NCBI GenBank assembly: GCA_018644935.1
Contig: JABGPL010000014.1
Span: forward strand, 1 to 61,674
Reading direction: 5' to 3'
From: Calditrichota bacterium
Lineage (GTDB): Bacteria > Electryoneota > AABM5-125-24 > Hatepunaeales > Hatepunaeaceae
DNA: 61,674 nucleotides
This document shows, piece by piece, positions 18,601 through 26,762 of the stretch. The notes under the pieces were generated by a model that did not search any database, was not told the DNA's origin, and saw nothing but the letters and a program-made list of their open reading frames with translations. The position numbers and the translations under genes were made by a program. Every line of letters starts with the position of its first letter. Position 1 is the first letter of the stretch.

Positions 18601-19079
18601 AATCTATGCCGGGAGGTCAGGGAAGTGGCAGCATGCAGCGTTTGGCAGCCCAGCAGCGTGAACTTCAGCGCCAGATGGAAGAACTCGGTGATGACGCTCA
18701 GGGCATGCAGGAAATCCTCGGTGACCTCGACGCATTAGCAAAGAATATGGGTGAGGTTGCCAATGACATGGAAGACCAGAATGTCACCCAACGCACCCGC
18801 AGATTACAACAGCAAATCGTCAGCCGCTTACTCGACGCCACTCGCTCGGCACGTGAAAAAGAATACAGCCAGAAGCGCGAGAGCAAATCCGGCGAAGACA
18901 TCACCCGCAGATCCCCCGAACAACTTCAACTTGACTCCGACACGCAAAAACTACGCCGCGACCTGAAACGCGCCCTCCAGGAAGGCTACACCCGCGACTA
19001 TAGAAGGTTAATCCGAGCATATTTCCGGTCACTCGAGGAGATCGAGAAGCAGGAAACGGTACAGCCGCCTGCTAGATAG
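15684..19079 (+). CDS. DUF4175-like large coiled-coil membrane protein
   Basis: About 1131 residues from the GTG at 15684, which shares bases with the preceding TGA. An upstream in-frame ATG at 15663 would overlap DUF4159 further and is not preferred. Three hydrophobic helices lie at about residues 35-55, 68-88 and 163-183. Beta-rich Ig-like segments occupy about 200-520 (VEFEYHYDGGENQVETVF). Long charged coiled coils follow from about 530 to 1075, rich in Glu, Gln, Lys and Met, with a Gln/Met/Gly-rich linker (SMPMPGQEGQQSMPGGQG) near 960. The architecture fits the DUF4175 family of envelope proteins. Function unknown; inferred to be a large periplasmic rod acting with the DUF4159 partner. 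Confidence 0.8.
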   Translation: MTEYQQNLSKARQTFDTLRTSQRRAELFSAISKFLSVIIALALVITLIETIFPSPSIYRKLELLIISVLTGFSAVLIGHRFLSDKRLKTGSESEEWWAITLGKIAPEVLRDRLLNALQIVQQAPSTKDNFSADLARHALYLAVADLDDITITRALDFKNRNLGMRTAGIVTAAAILTFAIIPGGMSDAIGRIMHPNREYVVELPYELSVSHDQDWAYRGEPVEFQIAATRTPPKSVEFEYHYDGGENQVETVFLRGGSAVLEFKGFSDPITYHVESKNVVSQPQRLKIVTRPQITELQYRLFPPAYSRLPVEIGRENIGNVEALPGSRLELTVRSSKPLETSWLIFQKSNSDSTENDSTKLEISHLSATVQLDLFRNGTYHIRLRDDQGHFDKDPVFYRVMLLTDEYPTVRITFPEADIELGESTMLPLTLEADDDFGIGRMAISYHQMGEDTTVYSEKVKLDQSGIPTVEVDHFWEIGELYLMPGDVIEYWAIAWDTDNVNGPKRAESERRLVRLPSMEEIFAGVEETEEIGMDQAERTMEAAKELRENVEEILQEMRKNPEVNWERQQQMEDALEQQDNLQKQVEELAKTINELAEKLDKHDLAKLETLEKYKELQELISQIATPEMREAMEKLRQAMEEQDPDQIREALEDLAMDQEEFLKNIERSMEILKQLQLERKLDELVKQIEEILHEQEDILGEMDGDEQQNTADRQKDLAKPMETFHNRLQETGNLAEENEAGDLAAQLDSLMQELASKDIPANMREAGAELSEGNKKEAKSGAEMNARDLAELLSKLNQMANDFKEAKKDELADKIRRTTEDMLYLSEDQEELSDQSKELGTQSPRYRTLAGRQDDIRSALGRIIEGLFEISKETFFITPDLGAALGKAAKDLDKAIERYTDRNPRSVSQSQTSALGSMNSAIRQLIDILGQIQDSNSSTGYEEMLERLSEMASSQSSLNQQSMPMPGQEGQQSMPGGQGSGSMQRLAAQQRELQRQMEELGDDAQGMQEILGDLDALAKNMGEVANDMEDQNVTQRTRRLQQQIVSRLLDATRSAREKEYSQKRESKSGEDITRRSPEQLQLDSDTQKLRRDLKRALQEGYTRDYRRLIRAYFRSLEEIEKQETVQPPAR

Positions 19080-19096
19080 GCGCGAGTAAAGATTTC

Positions 19097-19127
19097 TGGA
19101 GTAGCGAAGAATGACTTCGCTACTCCA
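19097..19127. terminator. Perfect 13-bp stem-loop after the DUF4175 gene
   Basis: TGGAGTAGCGAAG pairs exactly with CTTCGCTACTCCA around a 5-nt loop. There is no T-run afterwards, so it could be a Rho-independent-like barrier, an mRNA-stabilising hairpin, or a dispersed palindrome: the AGTAGCG core also begins the repeat at 26568. Confidence 0.5.
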
Positions 19128-19334
19128 AGTATTCCGCTCAAACAGAAGACAAAACTGATCTTATTGCTATGAAACCAATTACCCCTACTTCCCTGAAAAA
19201 TATGAATCCCTTCGGATAACCTTTCATACATCTATATCTTACAGGTAGCAATACAACTACGTTTATCATCAACACATCAACTCAAATTGAACAAAAAATC
19301 AGGCACCCTCAGATCAAGGTGAAGGAACTGTAAA

Positions 19335-21509
19335 ATGAGAGTATTACATTTTTTTGTAATTTCGCTGGCACTAATGTTACCAATCGATTACTTGCTCGCA
19401 CAAGATCATGATGGTATCAATCTTGTCGGTGAAATGTACGATTGGAGTCTGAGCGGGGTTCACGATCTTGAAATCCGGGGTGATTATGCATTTGTCGCAG
19501 ATGGAACTTCTGCATTTCAGGTTCTCTATATCGGTGATTCCGACGAGTTTAAGATCGCTGGTCAAATAAGTGATATCGGAGGTGCTCCCGTTGCAGTGGC
19601 AATTCAGGATACTCTGGCATTCCTCGCTGTCGAGAATCAGGGTCTGACAATAATCGACATCTCAGATCCTCCTGATCCCCAAATTATCAGTTTTATCAAT
19701 CGTCCGGGTCCGATTATCGATGTCGCGGTAAATGATCAATTCGCATGTTTGTTAGGAACTGAGCTGTGGGTGATTGCAATAGATAATCCGTCACGCCCCG
19801 GAATTCTTGGAAGTGTACGAATTCACGATGGTAGAGAAGTTCTCCTTGATGGGAATTTTGTTTATGTTGCCAACGATCGTGGTGACCCTGATGTTTTTAT
19901 AATTGACCTTGAGGACCCATCTAATCCCAATATTGTTCAAGAATTTGAAATGGGATCAGTAAATGATGGAATCAGCCTCAGAGATGAGTATTTATACTGT
20001 GTGGGCAGATCTGATTTAAAAATTTTAGATATCTCTGATCCATTTGAGGTAGAAATAATTGGTGAAGCCGATGGCGCATCCGGGGTATCAAAGATTTGCG
20101 TAAATGAACAATACGCATTTTGTGTTGGAAGTAGAGGATTAAGAATTTATAGCATTGAGAATCCTGCGGAACCAAACGAAGTTGCATATCACGGGCTTTT
20201 TGTTAGTGAATTAGAACCTCAGATTGTTGAGAATACACTCTATATGCCGATGGGACGGAATGGGATTAATATTTATAACGTTGAAGATGTAGAAGAACCC
20301 GTTGAACTAAATCCGGAGATAAGCAGACACAGTATCGAAAAAGTGCAATTCAACAACAATCTTATCTACCTGATCGATAATACAAAGATACTTCGAATCC
20401 TCGATTTCACCAATCCGGATCGGATGGTTGAACTTGGATCAATGTCTGTAGAAGGTGATATCCTGAATTTATTGGTTCAAGATGATTACGCCTATATATC
20501 AACCAGAAGTGAGGGGGTAATCATTGCCGATGTTTCACAACCGCATAATCCTCAAATAGTTGCCCAGCACCGAACTCAGTATCCTGTCTTTGATGTAATG
20601 ATTAGAGGGCTCGATGCATATATCCTCGAGAGTGGTGAGGAGGAGGAGGAAAATGTGGTTTTATACCGAATGAATATTGAAAACCCCTCAAATCCGAGGA
20701 ATATAACCTGGATCAATAGCTGGGATCGTTATCAATCACCAGCGATTAGAACCGATGGATCAAATATTTTTGTCGCACTGAATCCTGGAATGTTTGAGGA
20801 TGATATTCGATCAGGAGTGGGGATAATAGATATGGCAGTTGACAGCCTTAGGTTAATAGACATAGGAGATGGCATAACTGATATCGAAATTTATGGTAAT
20901 ATCCTTGCAGTTGCAAAGGGAAGCGGACATATCTCGCTTATTGACATCTCTGATATAGATGATGTCAGACGTTTAACCTCATTCGCTGTATCTCGATCTC
21001 CAGTTTCCGATATAAAATTAACCTCCAGATATATATATGCTGCTGCCCTGGGAAATGGCATAAAGATTTACGATATAACCGATCCGGTACGTCCGCGAAG
21101 GGTCGGGTACTATGACACAGAAGGATTGGCAAGTTCAATAGATGTCCTTGACCATATGATTGTCGTAGGTGATATCAATAATCTTAGTACATATGATTGC
21201 GATGATTGCACTGATGTAACCCAAATAGATAATTTTTATCCGGGAGCATTTACGATACTTGAAGCTTATCCAAACCCCTTCAACAGCACCCTTACCACCA
21301 GTATCAGGCTCCCATTTGAGAGCCCGGTCAGCATTGATGTCTACAACCTGCAGGGAAAACTGGTGCATAACCTGTACGGTGAATCCCCTCTATCAGCTGG
21401 AAGTCATAAACTGATCTGGAATGCAATGGGATTGACATCCGGAACATACTTCTTAACTATCCGGAGTAATGGTATTTCAGAAACGAAAAGTGTAGAGTTG
21501 ATAAAATGA
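19335..21509 (+). CDS. LVIVD-repeat secreted protein with C-terminal sorting domain
   Basis: 724 residues. Signal peptide through about residue 22 (ending LLAQ). Residues about 30-620 consist of recurring units of roughly 40-45 residues with cores such as LTIIDISDPPDPQIIS, LKILDISDPFEVEIIG and IKIYDITDPVRPRRVG, the LVIVD repeat, which folds as a beta-propeller. The last ~90 residues contain EAYPNPFNSTLTTSIRL, VSIDVYNLQGKLV and LIWNAMGLTSGTYFL, the FlgD-like sorting domain used by type IX secretion-type systems. AAGGA sits upstream of the ATG. The stop overlaps the following paralogue's start (ATGA), so both are made together. The ligand is unknown; a surface or extracellular scaffold or adhesin is inferred. 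Confidence 0.88.
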   Translation: MRVLHFFVISLALMLPIDYLLAQDHDGINLVGEMYDWSLSGVHDLEIRGDYAFVADGTSAFQVLYIGDSDEFKIAGQISDIGGAPVAVAIQDTLAFLAVENQGLTIIDISDPPDPQIISFINRPGPIIDVAVNDQFACLLGTELWVIAIDNPSRPGILGSVRIHDGREVLLDGNFVYVANDRGDPDVFIIDLEDPSNPNIVQEFEMGSVNDGISLRDEYLYCVGRSDLKILDISDPFEVEIIGEADGASGVSKICVNEQYAFCVGSRGLRIYSIENPAEPNEVAYHGLFVSELEPQIVENTLYMPMGRNGINIYNVEDVEEPVELNPEISRHSIEKVQFNNNLIYLIDNTKILRILDFTNPDRMVELGSMSVEGDILNLLVQDDYAYISTRSEGVIIADVSQPHNPQIVAQHRTQYPVFDVMIRGLDAYILESGEEEEENVVLYRMNIENPSNPRNITWINSWDRYQSPAIRTDGSNIFVALNPGMFEDDIRSGVGIIDMAVDSLRLIDIGDGITDIEIYGNILAVAKGSGHISLIDISDIDDVRRLTSFAVSRSPVSDIKLTSRYIYAAALGNGIKIYDITDPVRPRRVGYYDTEGLASSIDVLDHMIVVGDINNLSTYDCDDCTDVTQIDNFYPGAFTILEAYPNPFNSTLTTSIRLPFESPVSIDVYNLQGKLVHNLYGESPLSAGSHKLIWNAMGLTSGTYFLTIRSNGISETKSVELIK

Positions 21510-23737
21510 TGAAGCTGAATATTAGATTATCGGGATTTATAATTATTGTTGTGCTCCTTCTCATGTTTTTCCACCTGGATTCTATATCACAAGAGCCTTT
21601 CGGAATTCAACAGGTCGGACGTTTATACAAATCTCTGAACGGTGGTAATGTTGTAATCCGAAATGACATTGCATATGTCAATTCTGGGAAAGCAGGTCTG
21701 CATATTTTCGATCTCTCCGATCCTGAGCAGATTACACCAGTTGTTTATTTTGACGATTATCAAAGCAGTGATAATAACCTTGATGTTCAGGAAAATATCG
21801 CATTCCTGACTACCGGATACAATGGTTTGATAATATTCGATGTCACTGATCCGGAAAATCCAAATATAACCAGTTCATTCTGTGCTGATCGTCTCTTTAC
21901 TACAGATGTGAAAGTTGTCGAAAGCCTTGCTTATGTATTAAGCCGGGAAGCCTCTGGCAGAACAGCATGGCTACAGTTGCTAAACATTGATAATCCTTAC
22001 GAACCTCTGTTAGTGGGTCAGCTTGATTTAGAGCGAATTCAAGTCGGGAGGTATGGTTACCAGCGCCTTATTGTTTTTGAGGATATCTGCTACGTCGTCT
22101 TTGATCAGATTATGTACTTGATAGATGTCGCAGATCCCGAATCACCTCAATTAATTAGCTCAATAGAAGTACCCGGATCACACCCATGCATAATCAAAAG
22201 TGAGGAACTGATTATTACCGGTCACTCGCACGGAAACATCAATTTCTTTGATATATCCAATCCCCAAGAACCACGATTGATAAATACTATAAACCAAGAA
22301 CGTTCCGTGTCAGACCTTGGACTTCAGGATAGTCTGCTTTTTGTGAAAATAAACAACGGTATTATTCATGTCCTTGACATCTCAGATCCGGAAAATCCCG
22401 AAGACGTTTTCACCGGGGACATGTCATGGGGAAGCGGCAGAATTGGCTTGACTGAGGATTATTTACTAAACATTTCAAGAAGGTTGACAACCATTGATAT
22501 ATCCCATCCGGACGAACTGACCTCAATTAGTGTTTTTAACACAGGCCAATATTATATCCATAGCTCCCATATTGCGGGTAATTGTGCCTATATCGGTCAT
22601 GAACCGGACTGGTTAAATTCAGAAACGAATACTTTAATACGAATTGATATCACAGATCCATCTCGACCGCATGAAACAGACCGTCGTAACAGCACCAGTT
22701 ATAACGAAATCGAAATGGTTGATGAGCATTTACTCTACGTGCTGGATCTGGATAATGATTTACGTGTGTATGACGTCTCGGATTGGCAAAACTGGGAGAT
22801 GTTGTTTCACAACGAGACCGTTGAATTTGAGCGAGAACTTTTTATCAATGGTGATCGGTGCTATCTTAACTTATTTCCAGGCTGGGGGAATAATGGCAGG
22901 AACGGAATGAGCATAATGGACATATCAAATCCGCATCAACTTGAGGAAGTCTATTTCATAGATGATATCCATGGATCTGTGTGGGGTGATTACTTATTTT
23001 CGTCAGATGGAAGTATTATAAGGATTTATGACATTTCTGATCCGGACAGAATAATGGAGGTCGGATACAACGATGATTACGCTATATACTGGGAGTTTGT
23101 TGTCAGCAATGATCTGTTATTTGTAAGAACTCATGACGACCGATCCAGAGTTCAAATTGTTGCCTTTGATGTCTCGAATCCATATGATCCAACCGTTCGG
23201 AGTGAACTTCAACTGCCAATTCTTGGTGAGCCTGATGAAATGATAATTTACGAACAACATTTGATATTAACATTTGCAGACGAGGGTATCTATATTTACG
23301 ATTATACCGTTCCTGAATCACCTCAATTGGTTGGTTACCGACATACACCCGGAGTAATTCATGATATTGACATTTCCGGAAATCTCTTGTATGTTGCAGA
23401 CGAAACCAACTTCGGAATCTACGATTTCTCAGAAGCTCTTGGAGTAACCATATCAAAGCCGATGTTCCCGGAAACAACTTTTATCAACACCTTCTACCCT
23501 AACCCATTCAACGATAGAGGAGTTGCTGAATTTTATCTTCACAAATCTGGGATGGTCAGCCTGTCACTCCACAGTATTACCGGACGACAGGTAGAAAACC
23601 TTATCCCACTATCCGGAATGGCAGCAGGATGGCATTCAACCAATTTTAATGCAAAGGGGCGTTCAACTGGGACCTATTTCTTGAAATACGACATAGACGG
23701 TCAATTCTACACTGAACCAATCTTGTTACTAAAGTAA
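21506..23737 (+). CDS. LVIVD-repeat secreted protein with C-terminal sorting domain (paralogue)
   Basis: 743 residues; the ATG at 21506 overlaps the stop of the preceding LVIVD gene by four bases (a second ATG follows directly at 21509). Signal peptide to about residue 29 (DSISQ). LVIVD units run from about 35 to 640, for example LHIFDLSDPEQITPVV, LIIFDVTDPENPNITS and IYIYDYTVPESPQLVG. The end shows NTFYPNPFNDRGVAEF, VSLSLHSITGRQV and RSTGTYFLKYD, a sorting domain. It is a paralogue of the upstream gene but diverged well beyond a recent duplication. Likely co-secreted. Function unknown. Confidence 0.88.
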   Translation: MMKLNIRLSGFIIIVVLLLMFFHLDSISQEPFGIQQVGRLYKSLNGGNVVIRNDIAYVNSGKAGLHIFDLSDPEQITPVVYFDDYQSSDNNLDVQENIAFLTTGYNGLIIFDVTDPENPNITSSFCADRLFTTDVKVVESLAYVLSREASGRTAWLQLLNIDNPYEPLLVGQLDLERIQVGRYGYQRLIVFEDICYVVFDQIMYLIDVADPESPQLISSIEVPGSHPCIIKSEELIITGHSHGNINFFDISNPQEPRLINTINQERSVSDLGLQDSLLFVKINNGIIHVLDISDPENPEDVFTGDMSWGSGRIGLTEDYLLNISRRLTTIDISHPDELTSISVFNTGQYYIHSSHIAGNCAYIGHEPDWLNSETNTLIRIDITDPSRPHETDRRNSTSYNEIEMVDEHLLYVLDLDNDLRVYDVSDWQNWEMLFHNETVEFERELFINGDRCYLNLFPGWGNNGRNGMSIMDISNPHQLEEVYFIDDIHGSVWGDYLFSSDGSIIRIYDISDPDRIMEVGYNDDYAIYWEFVVSNDLLFVRTHDDRSRVQIVAFDVSNPYDPTVRSELQLPILGEPDEMIIYEQHLILTFADEGIYIYDYTVPESPQLVGYRHTPGVIHDIDISGNLLYVADETNFGIYDFSEALGVTISKPMFPETTFINTFYPNPFNDRGVAEFYLHKSGMVSLSLHSITGRQVENLIPLSGMAAGWHSTNFNAKGRSTGTYFLKYDIDGQFYTEPILLLK

Positions 23738-23934
23738 TTCGAATGGAACACACTCAACCGAAAATCATCCTCCGTTATCCACATCTCAAATGAACTATCC
23801 TCAGGGTCTGGTTCATTCCATTTTGTCTCATTTGCTCCAATCAGTTTGATATCAATAGGTAATTCATTATATTTGTGAATACTGAAGTTCTGTGTTCTAC
23901 AGATTAAAAGCTTAAAAACATCCGGAGATAGTTA

Positions 23935-26553
23935 ATGAAGGTTAGACATACAATCTTTTTACAATACATAATAGTAACAACGATACTGCTTATGGGAGCC
24001 GTATCCGTCGGATTTGCTGTTGATGATTTGGATAGACCTCAGTTTCGCAAGGGATATGTAGTTTTTAAAGTGTCCCCCGAATATCAGGTTAAGTTGCCCG
24101 TTAAAGGAGCGGAACGATTTGGAGTTGCTCATATTGACGAATTTATGGACAAAGTCGGTGCAACATGGGTAGAAAGAAAATTCCCTCATACTCCGGACCC
24201 AAAACCCGGACGTACCGACCTCACGCGAATTTACAATCTCAAGTTTCCTGAAGCGATAGATGTTAAACTGGTTAGTTCTAATCTGAGCAAATTGAAAGGC
24301 ATCGAGTACGCAGAGCCCTGGTATATCAACTATCTCTGTTACGAGCACAATGACCCGGATCGAGAAGACCAATGGCCGCTTGACCTTCTCGAAGCTGACC
24401 GTGCTCACGACATTACGACGGGAGACCCGGATGTTGTCATCGCCATTACCGACAACGGTACTCAAATGGATCACCCCGATCTGATCGAGAATATCTGGCA
24501 CAATCCAGACGAAGAAGAAAATGGCGCAGACAGCGACCGTAACGGCTTCCGGGATGATGTGGTGGGATGGGATTTCGCCGGGAATGATAATGACCCCAAT
24601 GACGCTGCCAATCACGGACATGGCACCCACACTGCGGGAATATCATCAGCCGTTACCGATAATGAAATTGGCATCTCTTCAATTGGTTTTAACTGCCAGT
24701 TGATGATAGTACGTTGTGGTCATGGAAATGCGATCCCATTTGGATATGAAGCAATCGTATATGCTACTGATAATGGTGCACAGGTTATTAATTGCTCATG
24801 GGGTGGTTCACAAGCAAATCAGGCTGGTCGAGAGGCTGTACAGCATGCTCATGAGGAAGATGTTATTATTATTGCCGCGGCAGGAAATAATAACCGAGCA
24901 ACCCTGTTTTATCCAGCGGGTTTCCAAACCGTCGTCTCAATCACCGCCACAACCTCACGTGATGTAAAAGCGAGCTTTTCTAATTACGGAAATTGGGTTG
25001 ATCTCGCGGCACCGGGAGATGGAATCAGGAGTACCTTCCTGAACAATGGTTACAGGAATATGGATGGCACATCTATGGCTTCACCTTTTGTGGCAGGTGT
25101 CGCCGGGTTGCTGAGGTCGGAATATCCAGAAATGAACGCTGTTCAAACAAGGTTGTTTCTCCGGGCAGGCGTCAATGATATAGACGATCCAAGAATGGGG
25201 ACAGGTCGCTGCAATGCATACAGAGCACTTGTCGCAATCGAAAATCCCATAGTCGAAATTGTCGAATTTGAACTCAGTGAAGAAGAAAATGGAAACGATA
25301 AACCTGATCCTGGCGAACGGGTTGAGTTTGAAATAGAGCTCACCAACTATGGAAGAGACGCGACTGAATTAGTAGGTTTTATGAGCACTGATGATGAATC
25401 AATCAACATTGTCGAGGGACAGGTCGATTTTCCCGACCTCCAGGGCGGTCGTAGTGTGAAGAACTGGAACAGCCCCTTTGTAATTGAGGTTGCGGAAAAT
25501 ACCATCCCGCATACAACACATGTAACTGTGCGGGTTGTCGGCCAACCCAATGATTTCGAAATTGAAGAACGTTACGAGTTGTTAATTGGTCACCCCGCTG
25601 TATTACTCGTTGATGACGATAATGGTGGAAACTACGAAGAGATGTTCGGTCCCGCAATCAATAACATCAACCAGGGATATCAACGCTGGGATGTCCTGAT
25701 GAATGATTACCCGAATGCTGAGACTCTATTAGATCACCCAATCGTTATCTGGTTGACAGGCGATGCTTATCCGCCACTTGATAGTGACGAACGCTGGACA
25801 ATGCAAAATGCAATTGCTAGTGGTGCAAATATACTGCTCATGGGCAAATGGATTGGTGATAACATTAACGAGAATGGTGCTTTTCTAAGACAGAGTTTCG
25901 GAGTAAATCACGATACGGATTCCTTATCAGCTGTGTATGTCAGAGGATTGGGAGGAGAAACCCCTGTTCCAGAGAACGTAGAAATTCACCTGAGTAATCC
26001 GGATCTGGGTGAAGCTGACACTCTCAACGCAACCATTTCCCCTTCAGGAATGCGCACAAGATTTAACTCACATCCACTCCTGAATTATGTGGACAGTAAT
26101 GATGAAGTCGCAGGAATCGCCGGTATTTACCAACACGTCCAAGAGACAAACTCTCATACCGTTTACCTCGGTTTCAACCTCGAGATGGCTTCCGATTTCA
26201 GGTCGCCACGGGCACTGTTGGTCGCCCACATACTCGACTGGATGACTGACTACGCTTCCTCACCGATTCCTGATCCGACTGACCCGGTCACGTTCAGCCT
26301 TGATCCCGCATATCCGAACCCGTTCAACAACGTGGTGTCCATTAACTTCAGGGTTCCATCGCGATCAGACTACAGGCTTAGTGTCTTCGATCTTTCAGGA
26401 AGGGAAATTGCACTGCTGAATTCGGGAACAATTAACCCCGGTTCTCATAAAACTATTTGGGATGCGTCTGGTGTAACATCGGGTGTTTATCTGGCAAGAT
26501 TGGCTGCACCCGGGATCTCAACGATTGAACAGAAGTTGGTTTTGGTGAAGTAA
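23935..26553 (+). CDS. Subtilisin-like (S8) serine protease with C-terminal sorting domain
   Basis: 872 residues. Signal peptide through about residue 30. Residues about 35-135 form a propeptide-like segment (GYVVFKVSPEYQVKLP). The catalytic domain spans about 145-430 with a complete triad: Asp173 in AITDNGTQMDHPDL, His229 in HGHGTHTAGI and Ser380 in GTSMASPFVAGVAGLL; the oxyanion Asn lies in AAGNNN. About 430-550 is a CARDB/NEW1-like beta-sandwich (GNDKPDPGERVEFEIELTN), and 555-770 a region beginning AVLLVDDDNGG. The C-terminus has PAYPNPFNNVVSINF and GVTSGVYLARL, a sorting domain. Extracellular protein breakdown or processing of co-secreted LVIVD proteins is plausible; the latter is only inferred from adjacency. 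Confidence 0.93.
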   Translation: MKVRHTIFLQYIIVTTILLMGAVSVGFAVDDLDRPQFRKGYVVFKVSPEYQVKLPVKGAERFGVAHIDEFMDKVGATWVERKFPHTPDPKPGRTDLTRIYNLKFPEAIDVKLVSSNLSKLKGIEYAEPWYINYLCYEHNDPDREDQWPLDLLEADRAHDITTGDPDVVIAITDNGTQMDHPDLIENIWHNPDEEENGADSDRNGFRDDVVGWDFAGNDNDPNDAANHGHGTHTAGISSAVTDNEIGISSIGFNCQLMIVRCGHGNAIPFGYEAIVYATDNGAQVINCSWGGSQANQAGREAVQHAHEEDVIIIAAAGNNNRATLFYPAGFQTVVSITATTSRDVKASFSNYGNWVDLAAPGDGIRSTFLNNGYRNMDGTSMASPFVAGVAGLLRSEYPEMNAVQTRLFLRAGVNDIDDPRMGTGRCNAYRALVAIENPIVEIVEFELSEEENGNDKPDPGERVEFEIELTNYGRDATELVGFMSTDDESINIVEGQVDFPDLQGGRSVKNWNSPFVIEVAENTIPHTTHVTVRVVGQPNDFEIEERYELLIGHPAVLLVDDDNGGNYEEMFGPAINNINQGYQRWDVLMNDYPNAETLLDHPIVIWLTGDAYPPLDSDERWTMQNAIASGANILLMGKWIGDNINENGAFLRQSFGVNHDTDSLSAVYVRGLGGETPVPENVEIHLSNPDLGEADTLNATISPSGMRTRFNSHPLLNYVDSNDEVAGIAGIYQHVQETNSHTVYLGFNLEMASDFRSPRALLVAHILDWMTDYASSPIPDPTDPVTFSLDPAYPNPFNNVVSINFRVPSRSDYRLSVFDLSGREIALLNSGTINPGSHKTIWDASGVTSGVYLARLAAPGISTIEQKLVLVK

Positions 26554-26567
26554 TGTTAGCCACTTGA

Positions 26568-26731
26568 AGTAGCGTAGGCGTCCCTGCCTGCGATTTATGT
26601 GACACACAGGCGTAGTCCCTGTTTGCGATTTATGTGACACACAGGCGTGTCCCTGCCTGCGATTTATGTGACACACAGGCGGTCCCTGTTTGTGATTTAT
26701 GTAACCCGCAGGCAGGGACGCCTGCGCTACT
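26568..26731. repeat. Tandem ~34-bp repeat bounded by 25-bp inverted repeats
   Basis: The left end (26568-26592, AGTAGCGTAGGCGTCCCTGC...) is the reverse complement of the right end (26707-26731) with one mismatch. Between them a unit containing GATTTATGTGACACACAGGC recurs at 26592, 26627, 26661 and 26694, with spacings of 35, 34 and 33 bp and progressive small changes. Non-coding. It lies between the protease stop and the flippase start, so it may end the first transcript or be a small non-autonomous mobile repeat. Confidence 0.85.
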
Positions 26732-26762
26732 GATACTGTATTAAATTCTCTTTCGAGTATCC

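Noticed and set aside
23959-24630. 223-codon minus-strand frame within the subtilase
   Set aside because: The plus-strand frame carries the complete catalytic triad; this is the complement frame.
26592-26714. The four ~34-bp repeats considered as a CRISPR array
   Set aside because: The units follow each other directly with no unique spacers, and no cas genes are near.
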